DNA of 64,000 nt, taken from positions 8,742,001-8,806,000 of the forward strand of contig NC_053202.1 in NCBI RefSeq assembly GCF_905163445.1. The letters run 5' to 3'. Origin of the DNA: Pararge aegeria. Taxonomy: Eukaryota > Arthropoda > Insecta > Lepidoptera > Nymphalidae. A program made the position numbers and the translations under genes. Within the stretch, counting starts at the first letter, position 1, and every line of letters begins with the position of its first letter. Below the pieces are notes generated by a model that saw nothing but the letters and a program-made list of their open reading frames with translations, did not search any database and was not told where the DNA came from. This document shows, in pieces, positions 44,201 through 56,200 of the stretch.

Positions 44201-47200
44201 ATCCCGGAGCGGGCCGATACATTTAAGATTTGTGTTACGATTCCTTTCACGAACTGTTACTAAATAATTAAAAAAATAACTTCTCTCTTCTATAAGTTAT
44301 ATCAATTTTCATAAAATTTTCTTAGTACCCTTAACCCTTTAGTGAAAATATAATGACTTTTTTTGTCATTAATATAGGTAATGCCATTTCTTCCAGTGGG
44401 TTTGTGTAATTATTATTATTTTTGTCAAATTATTGTTTAGTTGTTAAAACGAGTGGTATTATAATATTTTAGATAGGACATATTTCAAATGTATCTTAAA
44501 TGCATACCTAGTTAACTTACTCAAATGTAGATACACTGATTCTACATTATTTGCATACAACTAAGTAGGTACTCTGCATCAATAAAACTAACCAGCTTAC
44601 CTACATTCGCAAGCGTGCTGGTTTATGCTCTAAAAATCTTTGAGAATACCTTTGTTCTATTATAAATCATAGCACATGAAAACCTAGCACTAATTGTCTT
44701 CAGCTTAGCAACGTTTGTAATGAAGATCTATTTTTTGCCGTTATTTTACTATACAATGCAACCATTTAGGAAGTCATTAGTATCCCTACTTTAATGTTAT
44801 AAATGCAAAAGTGTGTTTGTTTGTTTGTTTTCCTCACTTCACGCACTAACTCAGCAATAAATCAACATGGGTGCTTTACAGGACTTTACATTTGTTTCAA
44901 AAATATCGTCCTTCATTCACGTACTAACAAAATAACAAATCGACGGATTTCAACTATGTGTATAACAAAAATAAAGGTTGTTTTGTTTGGACGTGAAAGA
45001 AGGACGATTTTTTTAATGTGCCTGTAAAGCACCCTTTGAAATTAAAAGTTTACCAATACCAAAAATAAACTTTTTTTCTCTACGACCATTCAACTAAAAA
45101 ATTTCTTAGTTAGGTCGTGGAGGAATGGATCCTGAAAAAAACCCACTAGAATATTCATTTTTTGTTAGGATTTTGAAAGGCTTATTGATTATCCATCATC
45201 AGCATGGCTAGGATAGCATGGCATGGGCAGAAGACCATTATATCCCCGGGGAAAGAATATAAATTTATCTTCTTCCACAGCTTTATCGACTCTCAGAGCA
45301 CTGGCGCACAAGTGTAAATAATATCCAAACCCTGCAACCCTGCTGCAACCCATTACCGGCCCATTACAGCAGGGCTAGCACGGGCAAGAGACAAAAATTA
45401 TATCCCCTGATTCTCAGCCATGCAGGTTGCCCCACGATATTTTCCTTCGACGTTAAAGTAATGTTTTAATTGCTTTCAAATCAAAAACGCATATAACTCC
45501 CGAAAAGTTTTACGTGCGTGTCGGGGACCGAACTCTGTCCCCAAAAAGGAATGAGAAAGCCCTAACCACTTGACTATCACCGCCTATAATCAATATATTA
45601 ATACGTGAAGCAAAACTTTGTACCCTGTTTTACGTAGTAGAAACCACTAGGTTTTCATCGTTAATTATTATTCAATGATATAATTTCTCTCCAAGTTACT
45701 TTTCACAGCGGAAATGAATAATAACAATAAGTATAGAAACTAAATATTCCAATATTTCTTGCGGTTTTCTAAACTTTTTGCACTTATATTATACAATAGA
45801 AATATAACGGTGAGACTATCATAATACAATAAATAATACAGTATAATATTATTGTTTTATTCGATTCAGTTATAATTTTACTAGTTCTTAGAAACGTTGT
45901 GAAGGTTTTTTATGTGTCTGTCTGAAGTTTCGAATTTTTCCGGTATACAATTAGATACCTACATAAAATAAGTATGACATTAAATATGAAGCGGAGAAAA
46001 CTCAGTGGTTAATACTTAGGCCTACCTTTCAGAGTCACCGGGTTCGATTCCCAGCACGTATTTCTAACTTTCGGTGTTTGCGTTTTAAGCAACCTTATGA
46101 TATACTTAATTGTTTAGGGAAACATCGACTGGAAAACGAAGAGTTCTCCTTAATGTTTTCGTATGAAGTCTACCAATCCGCACTCTTTACCGACGATTTT
46201 TTATTTAATCGAGAAACATGTATATATTTTTATAGATATTACTAAAAAAATGCGGACTTTCATCCCCTATTTTACTTCTTCTTATTTCTTCATTTACAAC
46301 ATATTATATTATAAAGATTAGTGCGCTTAGAACGAAAATGGAAACTCTCCAGTTTCAGCATTATAAGTTGGTAGACTAGTGAACTCTGCGGTTAAAAGTC
46401 TGTAGGTACACGCAATAAAAAAAATTAATTGTAGCATAGACAAATAGACTTCCAGTTAGACAAAGAGGCTAACATGGGAATTTCATGTTGTCCCAAAAGT
46501 AGCCTATGAGCAGCCCTCCTATTTCCAATGTACCCAGTAGTTTAAATGCTACATTTCATAATGATATTTGAATAGTTTATTTTTTAAATTTTAAAATGTC
46601 GTAGAAAATAAAAAAAATTACATAAAATAATGATATGAGACACCAAAAAAATTTTCAGAACAGAAGCATGCGTTAAATGCGAAAATTAAGCTTAATTTGC
46701 TATACTCCGCGAAAAGCAGGAGAGTCTGTGTGGTGTGATTTATAATTTCCAACTTATACACCAAACAGATCTTCGGCAATGTACCCTCTACGCACGTTTC
46801 GCTCCCAAACCGGAGTATCCTCGTGAGATGTTGACTTTACAGTGAATAATTGTTAATGAATTAATTTATTTGACAACTCATTCATCTGACTAAGAATTAT
46901 TATTCGTCAATTTTGTATTTTTCTGTAACCCGCTTGATTATAATGTAATATTTTATGCCTACGGCAATACTGTTCCCTAAAACAATATATAACACCTTAT
47001 TGACGTGTATTTTGCAATAGATGATTAATACTATTATTATTATGTTACTTTCCGTCTTTTTATCTATCACTATGCTTGTTTATTAGGACGCGAATGAAGA
47101 GGGATTGGTCGTGTAAGCCACCCTTGATAATATGATGTTTATCTATGACGAAAAGTAGCCTATGTTACCTACCTACTCTACATCTATAAAACAAACTCGA

Positions 47201-50200
47201 TGCAGTGGCGTGCATAGAGGATACGCACTGGGTATAAATGATATAAAGTGAAGAAAATCTCAGGTTATTATAGCTAGTACTTACAGATTAAGTTTATTAT
47301 AGCTAGTACTTGAGATTTTTGAAGTGAAAACTTCTATAGCGGCGTTGAGCACTTTTTCTGTAATGGGTATAAAATCTTAAACTCGCGTCAGGACACGTGA
47401 CCTGATCGAAAAAGCGTAAGACGGATTTGTCAAAACTACTATTGATGCGGTCTTTATTAGACATTTAAATAGGTTCGAATCAAAACTGTTCGTTTCTTAC
47501 TTCAGCTACCATAAACCTATCGTATCAGTTTTAGAGATTGGCGATGATAGTTCTGGTAATGATGATGGTGAAAAAGTCGTTGAAATTATGGATGAAAGTT
47601 GATTTTTAGAAGAGATAAACTTTTTAATGTAAAATAATTGTAATAGTTTTAAAGTGTTAAATTTTTAATGTAATATAAATTGTCATGTTTGTGTACGATA
47701 GCGCAATAAATGAATATTGTATCCTACCACATAAATGATAAAGCAATTGGTGCAAAATTATTCCCTAACCATTCCAAAATATCAAACATGCTCAATGTTA
47801 ATTAATAATCAAGTTTTCACTTCTGCCGGCACTCCCGGAGTGCAACCCGTCTTTTTTTCATTTAATATCATCTGCCGGCTTAGTGCATACCTTGTGCATA
47901 TCCTGTATGCACGCCACTGACTCGATGCCAGAAATGAAGCTGATTGGTTGTTTTGTGTGAAGGAAGGACAGACCAGTGGCGTGCATAGAGGGTATGCACA
48001 GGGTATGCAGATGATATAAAATGAAGATAATCTGCAGTACAAGTTTAAAAAATTCAATTTCAAATTCAAATTCATATCGTTTATTTGTAGATTGGTTTTA
48101 CATTGTTGGTACACAAAATGCCATCTAAGGCGGATTGTTTGTCCCTAACAAACAATCCGCCTTAGATGGCATGCAAAAAATATATATGTTCGTACACTAA
48201 TTCCTACTATAATAATAATATCCTAAGTCAATCGACATTATTAAAATAAGAATAAAATAAGAATAAAATTTAAGACTGATATCAAAGTTACAAATATCTA
48301 ATCAATTATTATTCATGTCAAATTATAATCACTGTAAATGTCAAATCTATAATATTGTATCTGTTAAATATTCTTGGATGGTATAATAACATTTCCCGAC
48401 AAGTAATTTTTTTATCTTATATTTAAAAATTACAAGATTTATGTTTCTGTTGGCTAGTGACGCTGGCAATTTTTTGTATATTTTAGGCGCCATAATGAAA
48501 ATACTATTCCCAAATAACGCTGTGGAATGTGGCTTATACAATAATTTATTTTTCCTGCGTTAAAATCTTAAGGACAGGCATTGCAAGAGTTATAAAAAGC
48601 CTACTCCTAAAGTATTTATAACTCGTACTGGATATTTTATTCATTCTATATCATCTGCATACCCTGTCCATACCCTCTATGCACGCCACTGGGACAGACA
48701 CACTTTCGCACATTTATAATGTCACTTAGGACTAGGATAACATAAAGCTCACAATAAAGCATACATAAAGTTAACCATTGATATGATATGCAAAAACCAC
48801 AATTCTAGGTACCACTGGATTACACGTGTTGCTTTTTCTTTAATTTATTATTCCACTACAAGTGGGCCCTTGACTGCAATCTCAACTGCTGCTACGTGAT
48901 GATGCAGTCTAAGATGGTAGCGGGCTAACCAGTTAGAGGTATGGCAGTTATAATAAACATGTACCCTTAATCTTTTCTTACCGACATCGTACCTTAATCG
49001 CTTAGCTGTGCGTCTTTGGTGGTAACCAGCCCAGAGAAAATTCTTAAATTATAAATTCCCAAATGGCGTGTTTATCAATAGGTTTGTAACTTGTTACGGT
49101 CGAAGCCTCCCACCAGACCAGACCAGAGGAAATTCAGAAACTCTGAATTCCCAAATATCTCCTGTCGGGTATCAACCCCGGGATCTTCAACTTAAAACCA
49201 CAGGTCTCAACGCTGCGCCGCGCCGTCGAACTCACTAAAATGAACACTTCTGCTTTTCCAGAAACACCATTTGAAGAAGTGACAGATGCTCTCTATAAAA
49301 AGGGGGTTAAGTTTCTCATGACACATGACATGAAGGTAACGTTACCGGAGATGCTGTTTGACGGTGCCACTCTGAAGGTATCACCACGCGCTCTAACCAA
49401 GACTGGTGCATTGGTGCACATCGATTTGGAGCCAAGTGACAATCATGTGGGACATGGAAGGATATTCTTTCATAAAATTAGTGAGTGTTATTATAATAAC
49501 CTATGATATCGTTAGAAATATTATTTAAAATGCTTTAAACGCTATAAACAACGTGTAACCGAATCACGAAATAATTTTGAAGGATGCATAATATAAACTG
49601 TTTATTTAAATTTAATTTGACGTTTTTTTTTAAGGTTGATTTTTAAAATTTTTTCATATCCATGAACCAAATTTATAATATATTCATTTAGTAGAAATGT
49701 TATGCCCTCTAAACTGACTGTGTTGTTTACTAACATCTTGATATTGTACAAACATTCTTGCAAATAAATTATTATATGTTTTGGGTATACCCAGTATAAA
49801 TATTAAATCAAAAGAAGTATATTTATTTTTCCATACAAACGAATTCAAAACATTCTAAGTGTTTACTTATGGTGATTGGTTTCCACTTATTGTTCATCTG
49901 CTTGGTCCGTCAATCTAAAACATAAACTAAAAACTAATTATAAAAAGTTTTAAATGTAATGTATTATCAATATACGCATAAATATTATGTAGTCTCTTGA
50001 GATATCGCCCAACTGACATATTAATTCCAGTAACCAGTTATTTTATAATGCGAAGTTGGCGAAAGACTGTCAATTATCCTTAGACCATAAAGCCTGTGTA
50101 CTTATAGTATAATCTTATGTGTTTCCAGAAAAGTACATCAAAAAGAAATTGGTTATGGCAGCACTCGCGATAATTTTGGTGGTAAAACTGATAGCATTGA

Positions 50201-53200
50201 AACTAATATTCGTCTTGCCTATAATACTTGGAGTGACCACAGCCAAGAAGATGTTCCTAAAGATTCTACTCTTCCTATTCCCTGCTCTGAGTCATATATT
50301 CAAGCTGTGCTCGTGGTACCATCAGAACTATCACACAACGAAGTATCATCACCACCACCATTTGATAACGCATCACCACAAGGTTTGTGTTTATTCATTG
50401 TACTTAAAACAAAACATTAGTTAGTATTCATGGACAAACGGCATATAAGAGAAGTACAGATATTTTTTGGAGGATATATACACAGTTGAATAATATAATA
50501 TCAGAATACTCTCGGCCTGTAGCTGTTTACATTAATTTCAATATTTTCAAACGGATCAATTGTGAATAGCAAAGTGAATAAAAATTCATCAGTTTTAAAA
50601 AAATAATTTGCAATTACAAAGTTTTTCGAAAATCTCTAAATATACTTGTTTATTTATTACTTTTGTGATAAATAAATTATTAATAAATTTTCTGACGATT
50701 GCGTCATTTTTCAAGGTTATATTGAAATGTGTTGATCTAACCTTCAATTTTCTACTCACAATTATTCTATTTAACAAATGAAAATATTTATAAAATGTGA
50801 GAGTGTATTTTAAATAGAATATAAAATGGAATAGTGAATATTAAATGAAATGGCGGAGTCCCAGGAACATTTTACTCTTTCATCAATAAATAATAAAAAA
50901 AGTTTTACTTCTATCGCGCGTATAGGTTACACGAACAGATTTTACATAGATTATCTACCTGTCACTACTCTGTAATGTAACCTGGGCAACAGCGCGCGCA
51001 TAACGATTCTATCGTGCGGTCACTAACTTGACTGCGCGACGTTGACAAATCACATGTTTCACAGTGTAATGTCACTTTACAGAAGTAACATGATTTATTA
51101 ATTTTTTTGTATGGAATAAAATGTTAGTTTTAATGATAGGAACTAAAAGGCTTAGAGCTTTCTGGTATTTTTTATTTAACTCTGTATACTATTAAATAAA
51201 TAAATATACTACGACAATACACAAATCGCCATCTAGCCCCAAAGTAAGCGTAGCTTGTGTTATGGGTACTGAGATAGCTAAAGAATATTTTTTTATTAAT
51301 ATAATACACATAAATACTTATAATATACAGATAAACACCCAGACACTGAAAAACATTCATGTTCATCACACAAACACTCTCCAGTTGTGGGAATCGAACC
51401 CACGGCCTTGGACTCAGAAAGCAGCGTCGCTGCCCACTGCGCCACTCGGCCGTCAAAGTATTAGTTCACGATACTGAAGTTTCAATTAGATTTACCCTTT
51501 TTTGCTAGAGTTTAAACAAGTCTAGTGTGGCTATTGATTAATGACTGAGGCAACCTTCGTTAGGAAGGTGCAAATCCAACATTAAAAGCAGTGAAAGGTA
51601 GGGTTGATTACTTCTTGCAGTCTTCTACCTTCCTGTACGAATTTAGAGCGATAAACATAGAATTAATTAACTTTCTTTGCACATCCCGTAAAATTAAAAT
51701 GTACCTACTTTGCCCTCGATAGTTACTTGCACTCTACTTTGCCTATACAAATTCCGCAAGTTAAAACGTTCAAAAGTTGCCTATAAGAAGTAAGAGACAA
51801 AGAGTAGTTCTTACTTACCCGTTGTCTTTTATTCTTTCTTATTTTAGATTAATAAAAAAATACTTTTTTCACTCCTTGCAAATAACTTCACATACCTGTT
51901 CAAATTCTCTGTTTTGCAAATTTTTCGTACGTAATTAAAAATCTTACTATTCAGGTACCACATTCACACCACCCTCACGTATATGGACCTCCACCGCACG
52001 GTTCAGTGGTAGTGAAGCAGCACGCGGACAGCCCACCAGCGTCATTTGACCACTACCCTCAAGATTGGGAGCTGTCTGGACCAGGTCTTGGGAGCGAGTA
52101 AGATTTATTTGTAGTCCTTCATAGATTAGAAATTGAAAAAAAAAAGATTTGCTCAAGTTTTTTTATTTAATCCCTATCCCTACTAATATTATAAATGTGA
52201 ATGTAAGTTTGTTTGTTACGCTTTCACGCGAAAACACACATGTACATTTTTATACATATTTTTGGAGGTATCAGAAAAAATATAGTATACTTTTCGTTAA
52301 AAAAAAAATTACGTAAGACAAAAAAATGTTTGTAAAAAAAACCTCATTACTATAGGGGTAGACTATGCAGCAGTACGCTGCCTCCCAAAATTACGCAGGC
52401 GAAGCCGCAGGGCCCATCTAGTAAATAAATATACTACGACAATACACACATCGCCATCAAGCCCCAAAGTATGCGTAGCTTGTGTTATGGGCACTAAGAT
52501 GAATAATATACATAAATACTTTTAAATTAAAGATAAACACCCAGACACTAAAAACATTCATGTTCATCACAGAAACAAGTTAATTGGCTGTACGCATCCA
52601 TACAACCGCAACTTTTTTAGTCTCTCTGCAAGTTAGTTCTTGTCTAACTTGCCAGATAATAGCAGGATAACCTTGTCAGGGACGCCCTCCCTTTTCTCTA
52701 ATTTTTCTTTAATAAAGATTGAAGAAATGATTTATTACACCAAACAGATTCTTTTGCTTTTCGCGGAGTATAGCACATTAAGCTTTACTTTCATAATATA
52801 TCATGAAATTCCGCAAAGTAACGCCTGTTTCTATCCAATCTTTGTACCTAATTAGCAAAGGCTAAAAACTAGACTAAAATTCAAAATTAATGGCAGACCT
52901 GTACGCGTACATTCCTAAATTTTTTGCTAAATTTTTCCATCACAAGAGAGGTCGCTGATCCCTTTAATAATAAAGCAGTAAGGATAAAAATTTTTAGGAC
53001 ATATCCTTGACATTGTCTTCCTATTTATATCAAATCCTGTGTTTTGCAATTCCAGATATCTGTCAGACATTCACCGCAATGCTATAGCCACTTTCAAGCC
53101 AAACGAAAATGACGCGAACGATATCAACTCATGGGGACTCGGTCTTCCACCAGGTATGCTATGTCTTAATAAATTACAAATTAATTAAAAGTACAAATAC

Positions 53201-56200
53201 GAATGCTCTAAGAGCAAGCAAGAACAAGGCCTTTAAATAAGTATAAAAAAACTAACGCAAAAACGAATTATTCGTGCTCCCTTCCTGTAACGCTGTTGCA
53301 CGAAGCATGACTCCTATACCGCGTTCATTATCGTCATTTAATGCGCTCTTGGATCTCAATGGGATCTATTCCATGACGGGTGGACAGCATTGTTCCATGA
53401 ATTGTTGAGGTACTCTGAGAATACTGAATGACCTTTACTTTAGTATTCTCAGAGTATCACTATAATACACTACATTAATATCATCTTTTATAATGTTTAA
53501 TGCAATCTTTCATTCATTTGTCTTATAGTTATCCATAAATTATGTAGTTCCTTAACCTTTGTTCTGTTGGTGGATTATCCGCCATTTTTTCGGTTGAATG
53601 GCGGTTCTTTCCCTGTGCATCCGTAATGACATCGACACGCCATCTCTCAATAATCTAAATGGTCTAATCCTGAACGTTTAGTCTCTAGTCTAGTGGACAC
53701 TTTTACAAGACGATAGTACGAAGAAGGTGGAGAAAATCAGGAGTTCGCGACCATACTTTCTATATTTGTACACCTAATTCAGGTTTTGTTCTTTCAGGAC
53801 CATCTTTGAACGTCGGAGAGTACGCCAGCGGAAACACTCTTGTTCCACATACGGTGCCGGGCCCAAACCACAATACTGGGCCAAAGATATTGATGACGGG
53901 TAATCCGGGAAGGTATGATAAGAACATTTTTGTTTCAATTACTAAATACTTTCAGAATAAGTTATTTAAGGCCTCTTTCCTTTTCCCTAAAGATGTCAGT
54001 ACAATGAGTGTTGGATTTTTCCAGTTTCCACAATATGTCTTTAGGTAAGCTAATTCATCGGAAGAAGACCATATTATTTGACAAACTCCCTGTCGCAGCG
54101 ATGAGCGCTGTGAATTTAAGTAGGAGGTCCCAGGTTCAATTCCCGCAAGGGCAATTTGTGAATTTATAATTTCGGAATTTTCTCAGTTCTGGTCTTGCTG
54201 GACGCATTGGCCGTGGCTAGTTACTTTACCGACATAGACTTGCCGCTAAGCGATGTAGTGTTCCGGTGCGATGTCGCTTAGAAACCGAAGAAGGGTATGA
54301 CTACCATACTGCCTAGCAGGTTAGCCCGCTACCATCTTAGACTGCATCATCACTTACCGCCTGCACATACCGCCAGGTGAAATTGCAGTCGATGGCTAAC
54401 TTGTAGGAAAAATAAAAAAAACCTTGATATTTTAGATCTGATTAGTACAGTTGGTATTTATATAATCACCAATATACAAAGGATTTTCAATGCTTACAAA
54501 TCATGACATTTTTTGCTTACAGGCCCGTGGGTCCACCGAATCCATATTATCGAAATAAAAAAGTAGGCGTTCGGGATCCAGTACAGTTGGAAAAGGAATC
54601 TTTGGTAATTCATTCAACCATGTTTTGGCAACTCCGCCAAAGTCCGCCTAGCGTAAAAGATTTGAAATATTTTGAGGGTGTATATAAAGACTTTACATTG
54701 TGAGTTGGTTCTACCTACCCCTTATCTTCTTTATGAGGTAAAATACGACCTTTGCTTCATAAAGACGCTTAAAGGACTCTTAAAGGCCTTATATCTTTAT
54801 ATATATATTTCTTGTGTGCGTGTGTATGTCACTGAACTCATCTGAGACGGCTGCACCGATTTGAATGAATTTTTTGGTATGCGTTTGGGTGACACCCTGG
54901 ATGGTTTAGATTCACAAATCAGCCCGAAAGATGGCGCTGGGGTCAGCTAGTCTTTATATATATTTCTTGTGTGCGTGTGTATGTCACTGAACATCTCCTA
55001 AACGGCTGGACCGATATGAATGTTTTTTTTGGTATGCGTTTGGGTGGCACCTTGGATGGTTTTGATTCACAAATCAGCCCGATAGATGACGCTGGGGTCC
55101 GCTAGTATATACGAGTATATATATACATTTTGAAATAACTCCACTGAGAGTGACGAAAACCCGAATATATTCACATTCCATTCTTCATGGAATCGCAATT
55201 ACAAAACTAATTCCCGTTTTCACTAACGACGAACAAGGCAATGCCTAAATAAGTAAACCCTAATCTTGGGAGACTCCTAGAAATACTTCAACCGTACAAC
55301 AATAGTTATCACCTAAGAGTTGGTGAAACGTTTATTTTTCTATAATCATATGCATTCGATTTAGGCAATGTCTTGGTTTAGTGAAAACAGGTATAAGTGT
55401 TGCAGTCAACCGGGCCCTGGTAAAATTACGATTAACATCAAAGCTGTTATATTTAAGTTAAGTATTATGCACTTGGCATATAATCGCAACTTTTTAAGTT
55501 AAAATAATTGTATGAGAGTGAGCTTTTTTAAGTCATGCCCTAGTAAAAACTTTTAAGATGGTAAAGCCTTTACCATCTTCAGCCCAAAATTGTTCTTCTG
55601 CTGGGAACAGTCCTCTTTGGATTTGGCACTTTCAACTGCCAAAAAAGACAAAAGTATTATAAAAAAAAAATTTGTAAAGACATTGCAAGGTTTTTAAACT
55701 AACCCAATTCACGTTTGAAAGATAGCAGGCATATAACAAAATATAACATACTAGCTGTTTCGGGATAAAAAGCATCCTATATTACTTCTAATACTTTCAG
55801 GAATATGTATACAAAGTTTCCTAATGATCAGTTTAGTAGTTTTTGCATGAAAGCGTAACAAACAAACTTACATTCACATTTATAATATTAGTAGAGATAG
55901 GGATTTTTGCCAAATCTTTTGAAAAAAAAATTAGTAAGTAAAAAGATTTAACTGCGTTTTTAATCATACGGCCGAGTGGCGCAGTGGGCAGCGACCCTGC
56001 TTTCTGAGTCCAAGGTCGTGGGATCGATTCCCACAACTGGAAAATGTCTGTGTTATGAATATGAATATTTTTCAGTGTCTGGGTGTTTATCTGTGTATTA
56101 TAAGTATTTATGTGTATTATATTCATAAAAAAGTATTTATCAGCTATCTCAGTACCCATAACACAAGCTACGCTTACTTTGGGGCTAGATGGCGATGTGT

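Larger units (their letters stand above)
47974..48691. mobile_element. hAT MITE split by a LINE, 8-bp TSD
   Basis: Termini cagtggcgtgcatagagggt and ctatgcacgccactg. ggacagac flanks at 47966-47973 and 48692-48699. After removing the LINE fragment, the halves 47974-48038 and about 48562-48691 form a short MITE like 8717-8905. Confidence 0.88.
38249..49261 (+). other. Intron 1 (11.0 kb)
   Basis: Bounded by gtaagttgag and a pyrimidine-rich tctgcttttccag, phase 1. It is filled with mobile elements: TIR-B with nested TIR-A, a Helitron, fragments of all three SINE families, REP-B, two adjacent hAT elements with a nested LINE, and a SINE-2 at its 3' end. No further exon is recognised in it. Confidence 0.82.
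52098..53055 (+). other. Intron 4
   Basis: 958 bp. Carries a Helitron, a truncated SINE-1 directly after it, and a REP-B end. Confidence 0.78.

Noticed and set aside
50129..50382. Independent small membrane protein starting at the ATG at 50119
   Set aside because: The ATG lies upstream of a clear ttccag acceptor and the frame matches exon 2 phase. The segment is Osiris exon 3.
53411..53456. microRNA precursor
   Set aside because: The 15-bp stem is shorter than a normal precursor needs and there is no extended pairing outside it.
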